A DNA stretch of 64,000 nucleotides from Oscillospiraceae bacterium (GTDB lineage: Bacteria > Bacillota > Clostridia > Oscillospirales > Oscillospiraceae), in assembly GCA_017542425.1 (NCBI GenBank), contig JAFXXH010000004.1, positions 1 through 64,000 of the forward strand, read 5' to 3'. Within the stretch, counting starts at the first letter, position 1; every line of letters starts with the position of its first letter. The translations under genes were made by a program, and so were the position numbers. Below, piece after piece: positions 53,728 to 61,896 of this stretch. A model generated the notes under the pieces. The model was not told the DNA's origin, searched no databases, and saw nothing but the letters and a program-made list of their open reading frames with translations.

Positions 53728-54477
53728 ATGTGGAAATATTTTGGGGTGTTTTGTAATGTGGCTACGGTGCTGCTGGGCTCCGGGCTGGGGCTGCTGCTGC
53801 GGCGTCGGACGGCGAGGGGCGAGGACCCGGCGCGGGAGCGGCTGCCCCAGGCGATGATGGTCTGTATGGGCTTTTGCACCGTCTACGCCGCCGCATCGGG
53901 GCTGCTGGGGACGGAGAACGGGACGCAAGCCCTGATCGTGGTGTCCAGCATGGCGGCGGGGCTGCTGCTGGGCTGGCTTCTGCGCATCGATGACCGCCTG
54001 AACCGCCTGGGTGACCGCGTTCTGGCGCGACTGGCCAGGGACGGCCAGACCGGGAGCAACCCGGCGGAGGGCCTGGTGACGGCGGTGCTGCTGTTCTGCA
54101 TCGGCTCCATGACCATCCTGGGTGCCTTCCAGAGCGCCGCCAACCCCCCGGCGGCTCTGGACCTGGACTGCCACACCACCCTGCTCATCAAGTCCCTGCT
54201 GGACTTCGTCTCCGCCACCTGCCTGACCGTCAGCTTCGGCCCCTCGGTCATGGCCTCGGCGCTCTTTGTTCTGCTGTTCCAGGGCCTCCTGGTGGCCCTG
54301 GCCGCCCAGCTCCAGCCCTTCCTGGAGCGCATCGCGGTCATGCCGATCCTGAACTGCGTCGGCTCCCTGATTTTGCTGGCGATTGCCGTGAACCTGCTGG
54401 GCCTGAAAAAAATCAAAACGGCGGACTATCTGCCCGCCTTAGTGATCCCGGTACTGATCTGCTGGATCTTAGCCTGA
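53728..54477 (+). CDS. DUF554 family membrane protein
   Basis: A 249-residue protein with six to seven hydrophobic segments, matching the DUF554 (YqgA/YdfK-like) family: NVATVLLGSGLGLLL, a central SMTILGAFQSA and the DFVSATCLTVSFGPSVMASAL block. Function not established in the family; a transporter role is often guessed. Own transcript after the polC hairpins; weak GAAAGAGATC ribosome binding site. Confidence 0.85.
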   Translation: MWKYFGVFCNVATVLLGSGLGLLLRRRTARGEDPARERLPQAMMVCMGFCTVYAAASGLLGTENGTQALIVVSSMAAGLLLGWLLRIDDRLNRLGDRVLARLARDGQTGSNPAEGLVTAVLLFCIGSMTILGAFQSAANPPAALDLDCHTTLLIKSLLDFVSATCLTVSFGPSVMASALFVLLFQGLLVALAAQLQPFLERIAVMPILNCVGSLILLAIAVNLLGLKKIKTADYLPALVIPVLICWILA

Positions 54478-54587
54478 GCGAGTGGGGGAGCGGCAAAGCG
54501 CATCCAGCGCCCGGCGTGAACGGAAAACAAAACTGCCATTTCCATAAGCAGAAACCCCGTGCTTGCAGGGCGCGCCCTATGAAAGGC

Positions 54588-54680
54588 AAGCACTCTGTAG
54601 GGGCCGGCGTCCTCGACGGCCCGCAGCAATGCCCCGACAAAAAAACCGCGTTGGGCGAATCCGCATTCGCCCAACCCCAC
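54588..54680 (+). repeat. Solitary modular hairpin unit
   Basis: CTGTAGGGGCCGGCGTCC with a GACGGCC arm and CGCAGCAATG (about 54594-54631), then a perfect TTGGGCGAAT-CCGC-ATTCGCCCAA palindrome (54651-54674). It has the GTAGGG core and the GGCGAATCCGCA box of arrays A-C, but here the box itself has become a long hairpin. It lies in the 317-base gene-free stretch before the GtrII gene. Confidence 0.75.
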
Positions 54681-54701
54681 AAAAAAGCCCAATCACAAAA
54701 C

Positions 54702-54748
54702 AAAGCAGGGATTCAGCCATTCCAGGCCAAATCCCTGCTTTTCTTTTT
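54702..54748. terminator. Terminator between DUF554 and the GtrII gene
   Basis: AAAGCAGGGATT (54702-54713) pairs perfectly with AATCCCTGCTTT (54730-54741), followed by TCTTTTT. It serves the plus strand and, given the flanking A-run (AAAACAAAGC), possibly also the converging gene. Confidence 0.8.
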
Positions 54749-54794
54749 CCGCGTCGATGGGATATCGTTCGGGTAATCCAAAAACGCATCTGTT

Positions 54795-56360
54795 TTAGCT
54801 TGCCTCATTCAGTTTGACCACCAGCGCGCCGTCTAGCACCTTCACACTGCCCTCCCTGGGGTAGAGCGGCATCTGCTGCACCGTCTTTTGCCCGGCGTAG
54901 GACTGGGCCAGCTCCGTGTGGCCGGTGTGGACGGGGGCGGCGAAGGCCAGGTAGTGGCGGAGGAAGAGGTCGTAGCTGGGGGCGGTACGGAGGTCGGCCA
55001 GGTCGTCCATGCCCATCATCTGGCTCACATCCATCTCCGGGCTGGGGTACAGGGCCGCCTCCCGCTGCTCGCTGCCCACCAGCACCACGTCCATGCCCGG
55101 CTCATAGCCCGGACAGGACTCGATGCGCGCAATCAGGCGGTTGGACCAGGCCGTGCATTCCCGGAGGCTCATGTCCAGCCTGAGATAGAAGCTGTTGGCC
55201 GTCACAGCATAGCCGTAGACGGCGAAGGCCAGGCTCAGGAGGGCCAGGGCGCGCAGGGCGCTTCCGGCCAGGCGGGGGCGCTCCGTAATTTGCTCTGTCA
55301 GTGAGATGGGAGCAAGCAGGGCGAAGACCAGGCCGTACAGCATATGGGTATGCACCGCGCCGTTGGGGACCATGACGTAGATCAGGCCGCCCGCCAGGGG
55401 GTAGAGGGCCGCCAGAGCCAGGGCCAGGATGGTCCTGCCCGGTCCGGGACGCCGCTGCCACAGGAGCCAAACGAACCCCACCGCGCTGCCCGCCCCGGTG
55501 AGCAGAAGCAAGTATTTGAGAAAGCGGAACTGATAGTGATACACGTCCTCCAAAAAGAAGGAGATGTAGGCGCGGTAGGCCGCATGAATCATCTCCGGGA
55601 GCCTTGCCAGAGGCAGCTTGCCCATTTCGGAAATGCCCTCATAGTCCGTCAGCCCCGTCTCCAGGGTCGTCAGCCGAACCACCAGCAGATAGAGCGTCAG
55701 CCCCAGGGCCAGGGTCCCGGCGCAGCGCAGGGCCTTCCCCAGCAGCGCCCGGACTTCGCCGCCGTCCAGGGTTTCCAGCAGCAGCGCGCCCACTATCAGC
55801 GCCGCCGCCACCGGGAGATAACTCTGATAGACCCCCAGGGACAGGCAGATCAGCGCCGCGCCCAGGGCGCTGCCCCACCAGCCCCGGCGCAGCGCGGCCC
55901 AGGCCCCCAGCTCCGCCAGCAGCAGGCCGAAGAAATAGGCGTCCGAGGTGAAGAGATAGCCCAGCGTGGCTGTGACGCTGGGAAAGCTCACCAGCAGCGC
56001 CCCGGCCAGCAGACAGCCCAGGGGGCGGCGGATGCGCAGCAGACTGACCACCAGACAGGCTCCCAGGGACAGGAACGCGATGCCCAGCAGACCGATGAGC
56101 CAGGGGATGCTGAAACTGCCGTCCATCCGCAGCACCGTGGGCAGCAGCCAGCGCCCGGAGAAAACCCCGTAGCCGCCCCGGAACAGCTGATACAGGTCGT
56201 CGTGGTTGGCAAATTTGTTGGTGAAGGCGTAAAGATGCGTCGCCAGCCCCACGGCGGCGGCGGAGAAGAAGGTTGTGCGGATGTGGGCGGGCGTCCGGTG
56301 CCAAAGGTCCCGAACAAAACCGTCCGGGTCTGCCAGGGTATCCCTGAGCCGCTGTAACAT
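54795..56360 (-). CDS. GtrII-type glucosyltransferase membrane protein
   Basis: A 521-residue protein with about eleven transmembrane segments. The N-terminal FTNKFANHDDLYQLF and GRWLLPTVLR motifs, the acidic pair near the first external loop and the overall layout fit the GtrII (PF14264, Glucos_trans_II) family, GT-C enzymes that move sugars from lipid carriers onto surface polymers. A soluble C-terminal part of about 130 residues follows the last segment. Start at 56360 with AAGGGGGA. Control region shared with the divergent XRE gene. Confidence 0.85.
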   Translation of the reverse strand: MLQRLRDTLADPDGFVRDLWHRTPAHIRTTFFSAAAVGLATHLYAFTNKFANHDDLYQLFRGGYGVFSGRWLLPTVLRMDGSFSIPWLIGLLGIAFLSLGACLVVSLLRIRRPLGCLLAGALLVSFPSVTATLGYLFTSDAYFFGLLLAELGAWAALRRGWWGSALGAALICLSLGVYQSYLPVAAALIVGALLLETLDGGEVRALLGKALRCAGTLALGLTLYLLVVRLTTLETGLTDYEGISEMGKLPLARLPEMIHAAYRAYISFFLEDVYHYQFRFLKYLLLLTGAGSAVGFVWLLWQRRPGPGRTILALALAALYPLAGGLIYVMVPNGAVHTHMLYGLVFALLAPISLTEQITERPRLAGSALRALALLSLAFAVYGYAVTANSFYLRLDMSLRECTAWSNRLIARIESCPGYEPGMDVVLVGSEQREAALYPSPEMDVSQMMGMDDLADLRTAPSYDLFLRHYLAFAAPVHTGHTELAQSYAGQKTVQQMPLYPREGSVKVLDGALVVKLNEAS

Positions 56361-56386
56361 GATGCGATCCCCCTTTCAGGTTTGTA

Positions 56387-56441
56387 AATTCGTGTTAAAA
56401 AACGTAAATCCGATTATAAACACGAATTGGTCAGTTGTCAA
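56387..56441 (-). promoter_or_regulatory. Promoter and inverted-repeat operator of the GtrII gene
   Basis: On the minus strand TTGACA (56436-56441) and TATAAT (56413-56418) are 17 bases apart, an ideal promoter. AATTCGTGTT (56387-56396) and AACACGAATT (56419-56428) are perfect 10-bp inverted arms 22 bases apart. One arm lies between -35 and -10, the other just downstream of the start point, as expected for repression by the divergent XRE protein. Confidence 0.7.
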
Positions 56442-56509
56442 GCCGGTTAATCGTCTTGTAACTCGTTTATCTATGGGAGCTGTGGACTATACTTGGGTGG
56501 GGTGATTCC

Positions 56510-56836
56510 ATGGAACTGGATTACGCGGAAATCGGAAAACGGATCGCACGGCGCAGAAAGCAGCTCGGATTGAAGCAGTCCGATGTGGAAGAACGGGCTG
56601 ACATTGGATATAAATATCTCACCAGCATCGAACGCGCCATCTCCATCCCCTCCGCAGAGGTCATCATGCGCCTGGCCGCCGCGCTGGACACCACGCCGGA
56701 CGAGTTCCTGGTGGGCACGGCCCGGTACGAGGGAAACCAGTGGCGCAGCGTAGCCGAGGAACTGCGGGGCCTGACGCCGGGGCAGCTGGATTTGACGGCC
56801 CAGTTCATCGCCTGGGTGCGGGAGCGGGATCTTTGA
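56510..56836 (+). CDS. XRE-family transcriptional regulator
   Basis: A 108-residue DNA-binding protein. Residues 8-64 form a helix-turn-helix (IGKRIARRRKQLGLKQSDVEERADIG, then YLTSIERAISIPSAEVIMRLAAALDTTPDEFL). A C-terminal helical part of about 35 residues may dimerise. GGGTGG precedes the ATG. The divergent position and the nearby inverted repeat suggest that it controls the GtrII gene and itself. Confidence 0.88.
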   Translation: MELDYAEIGKRIARRRKQLGLKQSDVEERADIGYKYLTSIERAISIPSAEVIMRLAAALDTTPDEFLVGTARYEGNQWRSVAEELRGLTPGQLDLTAQFIAWVRERDL

Positions 56837-56906
56837 GCACTTATTTTATAAAATATTCTTCTTTTGTATCAAACTTGTAATCCGTACTGCTATCATTCCG
56901 GCATAA

Positions 56907-57110
56907 AATCTGTCCGGTGCAATCAATCTGTTTCTGCATCCATGTGTTTTGCGCGGAGGCTTGCCTTTTGCGGTTCAGCTTCCCGGCGCGGAACCCGGAA
57001 AACGCTTCGGCGTGGCCCGCAGTGCATTCCAATTGCCGCCGGACGATTTGGAACGCTCTGCCGTGATGGATCGGGAGATCGAACAGGAGTTTCTGGGGAA
57101 AAGCAAATAA
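56907..57110 (+). pseudogene. Remnant of a RelB/DinJ-type antitoxin gene
   Basis: An open stretch of 67 codons between an in-frame TAA (56904) and a TAA (57108) has no start codon. It reads NLSGAINLFLHPCVLRGG then LPFAVQLP, which matches the second half of RelB/DinJ antitoxins (the ... AINMFL ... GGLPFEV ... pattern), and ends in a charged tail FQLPPDDLERSAVMDREI. The N-terminal ribbon-helix half is missing or destroyed, and no toxin gene follows. The surrounding DNA is unusually AT-rich (56837-56900). Probably a decayed toxin-antitoxin locus. Confidence 0.65.
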
Positions 57111-57135
57111 ATGATCGTCCTGCACAAAAAAACAC

Positions 57136-57164
57136 TTTACAAATCCCACATCCTGTGTTATCAT
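57136..57164 (+). promoter_or_regulatory. Promoter of the riboflavin operon
   Basis: TTTACA (57136-57141), 17 bases, TATCAT (57159-57164), placing the start of RNA just ahead of the FMN riboswitch. Confidence 0.7.
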
Positions 57165-57181
57165 TCCTAAAAATTGAATCA

Positions 57182-57298
57182 AGCTTCAGGGCGGGGTGCA
57201 AGTCCCCACCGGCGGTATAGCCCGCGAGCGCGCGCAGGAATGCGGCGTTGATTCGGTGAGAGTCCGAAGCCGACCGTGACAGTCGGGATGGAAGAAGC
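57182..57298 (+). ncRNA. FMN riboswitch (RFN element)
   Basis: All conserved blocks are present in order: CTTCAGGGCGGGGTGCAAGT, CCCCACCGGCGGTATAGCCC, GCGAGCGC, TTGATTCGGTGAGAGTCCG, AAGCCGACCGTGACAGTC and GGATGGAAGAAG closing helix P1. FMN binding would favour the terminator downstream and shut the operon off. Confidence 0.97.
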
Positions 57299-57372
57299 GG
57301 TATTGTTTGGCATCGCCATGCGCGGCGGGGGCGTCTATGCTCCCCTGTTTTGTCGCATTTTGCGGTCCGCTG

Positions 57373-57399
57373 CGCCCTGATTTCGGTCAGGGCGTTTTT
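57373..57399 (+). terminator. FMN riboswitch terminator
   Basis: CGCCCTGA (57373-57380) pairs with TCAGGGCG (57387-57394), followed by TTTTTG. It lies 25 bases before ribD. Confidence 0.88.
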
Positions 57400-57423
57400 G
57401 CGTTTCGGAAGGGGGGTTGGAAG

Positions 57424-58542
57424 ATGCCGGAGCAGGACTATATGCGCCGTGCCATCGAACTGGCGAAAAACGGTGTGGGCTGGACCGCGCCGAATCCCAT
57501 GGTGGGGGCGGTGCTGGTGAAAGACGGGCGCGTCATCAGCGCGGGCTGGCACCGGCGCTGCGGCGGACTCCACGCCGAGCGGGAGGCCCTGGCGGCCTTG
57601 ACGGAACCGGCCAGGGGGGCCACGCTGTATGTGACGCTGGAGCCCTGCTGCCACCACGGGCGCACACCCCCCTGTACCGATGCGATTCTGGAGCACGGGA
57701 TCACCCGCGTGGTGATCGGCTCCCGGGACCCCAATCCCCTGGTCTCCGGCCAGGGCGCGGCGAAGCTGCGGGCCGCCGGAGTGGAGGTCGTCGAGGACTT
57801 CCTGCGCGCGGAGTGCGACGCGCTGAACCCGGAGTTTTTCTGGTACATCACCCACAAAACCCCCTACGCGGTGATGAAATACGCCATGACGCTGGACGGG
57901 AAGATCGCCTCCCGCACAGGGGCCTCCCGGTGGATCACCGGAGAGACGGCCCGGGCCCACGTCCATGCCCTGCGGGGGCGCTATGCGGCAATCCTGGCCG
58001 GGATCGGCACGGTGCTGGCGGACGACCCCATGCTGAACTGCCGTCTGCCCGGGGCGCACCAACCCTTGCGGGTGATTTTGGACTCCCGGCTGCGCATCCC
58101 ACCGGAAAGTCAGATCTGCAAGACCGCGCACGAATATCCCACTCTGGTGGTATGCTGTTTTCCCGACCCGGAACGGCGCCATGCGCTGGAAGCTCTGGGC
58201 CTGGAGGTGGCGGTGCTGCCGGAAGCGGACGGGCGCGTGTCGCTCCCGGCGCTGATGGCGCTTTTGGGGCAAAAACAGATCAGCAGCGTCCTGATCGAAG
58301 GCGGCGGCCAGGTCCACGAGGCCGCGCTGCGCGCCGGGATCGTGCGGCACGTCTGCGCCTACATTGCCCCGAAGCTGTTGGGCGGGCGGGACGCCAAAAC
58401 CCCGGTGGAGGGGCTGGGAGCGGCCAGTCCCGACGGTGCGGCGCTGCTGGATGGGCTGCGGCTGACGCGGCTGGGAGAGGACATTTTACTCGAATACGAC
58501 GTGAAGAAGGGGATGGACGCGGATGTTCACGGGCATTGTTGA
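57424..58542 (+). CDS. ribD: Riboflavin biosynthesis deaminase/reductase RibD
   Basis: A 372-residue bifunctional enzyme. The N-terminal deaminase has zinc ligands H50 (LHAE with E52), C75 and C84 (PCCHHGRTPPC). The C-terminal reductase starts near residue 150 (AVMKYAMTLDGKIAS, SRWITGETARAHVHALR, IEGGGQVHEAAL). Start at 57424 with GGGGGG upstream. First gene of the FMN-controlled operon; it overlaps ribE. Confidence 0.96.
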   Translation: MPEQDYMRRAIELAKNGVGWTAPNPMVGAVLVKDGRVISAGWHRRCGGLHAEREALAALTEPARGATLYVTLEPCCHHGRTPPCTDAILEHGITRVVIGSRDPNPLVSGQGAAKLRAAGVEVVEDFLRAECDALNPEFFWYITHKTPYAVMKYAMTLDGKIASRTGASRWITGETARAHVHALRGRYAAILAGIGTVLADDPMLNCRLPGAHQPLRVILDSRLRIPPESQICKTAHEYPTLVVCCFPDPERRHALEALGLEVAVLPEADGRVSLPALMALLGQKQISSVLIEGGGQVHEAALRAGIVRHVCAYIAPKLLGGRDAKTPVEGLGAASPDGAALLDGLRLTRLGEDILLEYDVKKGMDADVHGHC

Positions 58543-59170
58543 AGAAGTGGGGCGCGTACAGCGCGTCACCGCCGGGGGCAGGGCCGGGGAGCTGTGCATC
58601 CGCTGCAGCCGGGTGCTGGAGGGGAGCAAAATCGGGGACTCCATCGCGGTGAACGGGGTCTGCCTGACCGTGACGGCCCTGCTGCCCGACGGCTTCACGG
58701 CGGACGTGATGCCGGAAACCCTGCGGCGCAGCAGCCTGGGGGCGCTGCAAACCGGGGACGGGGTGAACCTGGAGCGGGCCATGCCCGCCGACGGGCGTTT
58801 CGGCGGGCACATCGTCTCCGGCCACATCGACGGCCTGGGCCGTGTCGCAAGCTTCCGGCGGGAGGAAAACGCCGTCTGGCTCTCCATCGCAGCGGACCCG
58901 GCGCTGCTGCGGCTGGTGGTGGAGAAAGGTTCCATCGCCATCGACGGGGTGAGCCTGACGGTGGCGGCGGTCTCGGACGCGGGCTTTCAGGTGTCCATCA
59001 TCCCCCACACCGCGAAAGAGACCATTTTGCTGCAAAAGAAAGCGGGGGACGGGGTGAACCTGGAGACAGACATCGTGGGCAAATATGTGGCCCGGCTCTT
59101 AGGCGGCGGGGCGTGCGCCCCGGCGAAGGGCATTGACATGGATTTTCTGGCCGAACACGGCTTTTGTTAG
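58523..59170 (+). CDS. ribE: Riboflavin synthase alpha chain
   Basis: A 215-residue trimeric riboflavin synthase made of two lumazine-binding repeats ([12 protein letters not shown] ... and [13 protein letters not shown] ...). It dismutates 6,7-dimethyl-8-ribityllumazine to riboflavin. It starts 20 bases inside the end of ribD. Standard length. Also called ribC in some naming schemes. Confidence 0.95.
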   Translation: MFTGIVEEVGRVQRVTAGGRAGELCIRCSRVLEGSKIGDSIAVNGVCLTVTALLPDGFTADVMPETLRRSSLGALQTGDGVNLERAMPADGRFGGHIVSGHIDGLGRVASFRREENAVWLSIAADPALLRLVVEKGSIAIDGVSLTVAAVSDAGFQVSIIPHTAKETILLQKKAGDGVNLETDIVGKYVARLLGGGACAPAKGIDMDFLAEHGFC

Positions 59171-59181
59171 GAGGTAGACAC

Positions 59182-60408
59182 ATGGCTTTTCAATACGGCA
59201 CGATACCCCAGGCGCTGGAGGCGCTGCGGCAGGGAAAACTGATCCTCTGCACCGATGACCCGGACCGGGAGAACGAGGGGGACCTGATCTGCGCGGCCCA
59301 GTTCGCCACCACGGAGAACGTCAACTTCATGGCCGTCCACGGGCGCGGCCTGATCTGCACCCCCATGTCTGACGCGATTGCCCACCGGCTGAACCTGCCC
59401 CAGATGGTCTCCGAGAACACGGACAACCATTCCACCGCCTTCACCGTGTCCATCGACCATGTGGACACCACCACGGGCATCTCCGCAGCCGAGCGGGGCT
59501 ACACCTGCCGGGCCTGCGCCGATCCCGCCACCCGGCCCGGCGACCTGCGGCGACCCGGCCACGTCTTCCCCCTCACCGCCCGGCGGGGCGGCGTCCTGGT
59601 GCGCAGCGGCCACACGGAGGCCACCGTGGACCTCTGCCGCCTGGCGGGGCTGACGGAGTGCGGCCTGTGCTGCGAGGTCATGCGGGACGACGGCACGATG
59701 ATGCGCGCCCCGGAATTGCAGCAGATGGCCGAGCGCTATGACCTCTGCTTCATCACCATCAAGGACCTGCAGGACTACATCCGCCGCCACGAGAACCACA
59801 TGCACCAGGCGGCCTGCGTCCGGCTTCCCACCGCCTACGGGGAGTTCCAGAGCTACGGCTTCGTCAACGACATCAACGGCGAGCACCACCTGGCCCTGGT
59901 CTGCGGCGAGATCGGGGACGGGGAAGACATCCTCTGCCGGGTCCACTCCGAGTGCCTGACCGGGGACGTGTTCGCCTCCGGGCGCTGCGACTGCGGGGCC
60001 CAGCTCCACACCGCCATGGAGCAGATCCAGCGGGAGGGCCGGGGCATTATCCTCTATATGCGCCAGGAGGGCCGCGGCATCGGCCTCATCAACAAGCTCC
60101 GGGCCTATGAGCTGCAAGAGCAGGGCTTCGACACCGTGGACGCCAATTTGCAGCTGGGCTTCGCCGCCGACCTGCGGGAATACTGGAGCGGGGCGCAGAT
60201 CCTGCAGAACCTGGGCGTCAAGTCCCTGCGGCTGCTGACCAACAACCCGAACAAAATCTATGGGCTGGAGGGCTTCGGCTTCACCATCAAGGAGCGCGTG
60301 CCCATCGAGATCCCCCCAGGAAAGTACGATGCGCGCTATCTGCGGACCAAGCAGGAGCGCATGGGACATATTTTCAAAAGAATCAATTTGAAGGAGGCAG
60401 AGGGATGA
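59182..60408 (+). CDS. ribBA: DHBP synthase/GTP cyclohydrolase II fusion RibBA
   Basis: A 408-residue bifunctional protein. The N-terminal half makes 3,4-dihydroxy-2-butanone 4-phosphate ([32 protein letters not shown]). The C-terminal half is GTP cyclohydrolase II, with zinc ligands in [21 protein letters not shown] and [19 protein letters not shown]. Start at 59182 with AGGAGG upstream. Confidence 0.96.
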   Translation: MAFQYGTIPQALEALRQGKLILCTDDPDRENEGDLICAAQFATTENVNFMAVHGRGLICTPMSDAIAHRLNLPQMVSENTDNHSTAFTVSIDHVDTTTGISAAERGYTCRACADPATRPGDLRRPGHVFPLTARRGGVLVRSGHTEATVDLCRLAGLTECGLCCEVMRDDGTMMRAPELQQMAERYDLCFITIKDLQDYIRRHENHMHQAACVRLPTAYGEFQSYGFVNDINGEHHLALVCGEIGDGEDILCRVHSECLTGDVFASGRCDCGAQLHTAMEQIQREGRGIILYMRQEGRGIGLINKLRAYELQEQGFDTVDANLQLGFAADLREYWSGAQILQNLGVKSLRLLTNNPNKIYGLEGFGFTIKERVPIEIPPGKYDARYLRTKQERMGHIFKRINLKEAEG

Positions 60409-60878
60409 ACATCCATCGTTTGGAAGGCAAGCTGGTGGCCCCGGAGGGGATGCGCGTGGGCATCGTATGCGCCCGCTTCAACAGCTTCATCGTGCAAAAG
60501 CTGCTGGACGGGGCCCTGGACGGCCTCACCCGGCACGGGGTCGCGGAGGAGTACATCGACGCGGCCTGGGTGCCCGGGGCCTTCGAGATCCCGCTGATCG
60601 CCAGGAAAATGGCGGAGAGCGGCAAGTATGACGCGGTAATCTGCCTGGGCGCGGTGATCCGGGGGGCCACGACCCACTATGAGCTGGTGGCCAACGAGAC
60701 GGCCAAGGGCATTGCCCAGGTCTCCCTGGGCAGCGGCGTCCCGGTGCTCTTCGGCGTCATCACCACCGAGAACATTGAGCAGGCCATCGAGCGGGCCGGG
60801 TCCAAGGCGGGCAACAAGGGCTATGACTGCGCCCTGGCCGCCGTGGAACTGGTGAACCTGATGCAGCAGCTGGCATGA
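60405..60878 (+). CDS. ribH: 6,7-dimethyl-8-ribityllumazine synthase
   Basis: A 157-residue lumazine synthase that forms icosahedral or pentameric shells. [36 protein letters not shown] and [16 protein letters not shown] with the usual [12 protein letters not shown] tail. It overlaps both neighbours by four bases. Confidence 0.96.
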   Translation: MNIHRLEGKLVAPEGMRVGIVCARFNSFIVQKLLDGALDGLTRHGVAEEYIDAAWVPGAFEIPLIARKMAESGKYDAVICLGAVIRGATTHYELVANETAKGIAQVSLGSGVPVLFGVITTENIEQAIERAGSKAGNKGYDCALAAVELVNLMQQLA

Positions 60879-61543
60879 CGCTGATCTTCGACTACGACGG
60901 CACCCTCCACGACACCGCCGCCCCCTACGGCGTGGCGGTGCGGGAGGCGGCCGCCTGGCTCACGGAGCAGGGCTGCCCGCCGGAGCGGGAGCTGACGGAC
61001 GCGGCTCTCAGCCGCTATCTGGGCATGACCGCCCCGGAGATGTGGACCGACTTCATGCCGGGACTGGACGAGGGCGTCCGGCAGGAGGCCAGCGCCATGA
61101 TCGGGCGGTCCATGATCCGCCAGGTGCTGGGGCGTCAGTCCCGGCTCTACCCCGGCATCCCGGAGGCCCTGGACGCGCTGCGGCAGAGCGGTCACAGGCT
61201 GCTGATCCTGTCCAACTGCGCCCGCAGCTACATGGACGCCCAGCGGGAAGCCTTCGGGCTGGACCGCTGGTTTGTCGGCTACTTCTGCGCCGGGGACTAC
61301 GGCTTCCGGCCGAAAGAGGAAGTCTTTTCCATCCTGCGGGAAGCCTTCCCCGACAGCGCCTACTGCATGATCGGCGACCGGGCCTCCGACCTGCGCGTGG
61401 CCACGGTCCACGCTCTGCCCTCCGTGGGCTGCGCCTACGGCTTCGGGAACGACGCGGAGCTGGCAGAGGCGAAGGTGTGCGTCCGCGCTCCGGCGGAGCT
61501 GCCCGCAGCGGTGGCCGCCCTGGAGGCCGGGGGGACGCGATGA
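60875..61543 (+). CDS. HAD-family phosphatase, likely the riboflavin pathway phosphatase
   Basis: A 222-residue haloacid dehalogenase hydrolase. Motif I is FDYDGTLHD, the cap is helical (subclass I), motif II is LSNCARSY, and the Lys and acidic motifs are in GFRPKEE and MIGDRASDL. It starts in the ribH stop codon (ATGA), so the two are coupled. RibD, RibE, RibBA and RibH leave one step unassigned: dephosphorylation of 5-amino-6-(5-phosphoribitylamino)uracil, done in other bacteria by HAD enzymes. This gene is the natural candidate, by position. Confidence 0.88.
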   Translation: MTLIFDYDGTLHDTAAPYGVAVREAAAWLTEQGCPPERELTDAALSRYLGMTAPEMWTDFMPGLDEGVRQEASAMIGRSMIRQVLGRQSRLYPGIPEALDALRQSGHRLLILSNCARSYMDAQREAFGLDRWFVGYFCAGDYGFRPKEEVFSILREAFPDSAYCMIGDRASDLRVATVHALPSVGCAYGFGNDAELAEAKVCVRAPAELPAAVAALEAGGTR

Positions 61544-61606
61544 AGCCGCCCGCGCCCGTCATACCGTCCCCACCTGGCGCATATACCATTATGAAATAGG
61601 TCAGGC

Positions 61607-61645
61607 CCGTCGTCCGCCTTTGCCTGCGGACGGCGGCTCCGTTTT
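61607..61645 (+). terminator. Terminator of the riboflavin operon
   Basis: CCGTCGTCCGC (61607-61617) pairs with GCGGACGGCGG (61626-61636), followed by CTCCGTTTT. The rest of the 350-base gap up to the next gene holds only a promoter. Confidence 0.75.
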
Positions 61646-61746
61646 CCGCATCCGCAGAGCCGGGGCATTCCCATCAAAAAGCGGGAGGTGAATTAACAAA
61701 ACTCACAAAAATATACGGCCCGGTTTCCATAAAGTCGGTGATAGTA

Positions 61747-61775
61747 TTGACACGGAATTGGCGGTGTGATACCTT
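61747..61775 (+). promoter_or_regulatory. Promoter of the sugar ABC transporter operon
   Basis: TTGACA (61747-61752), 17 bases, TACCTT (61770-61775). The -10 is poor, so regulation by an activator is possible; no operator is recognised. Confidence 0.55.
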
Positions 61776-61896
61776 TATTGCGTCTGGACCTGAATCTTTT
61801 TGCGGCGGATAAGGCGGAGAATGGCGCTTCCTGACCACGATCGCGCCGTGAATCGATCAGCCAAAATTTTTGTGTGGAATGGAAAGGAAGAAACAA

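Noticed and set aside
58280-59035. Minus-strand frame over ribD/ribE
   Set aside because: Antisense to two complete riboflavin genes; Arg/Pro-rich shadow translation.
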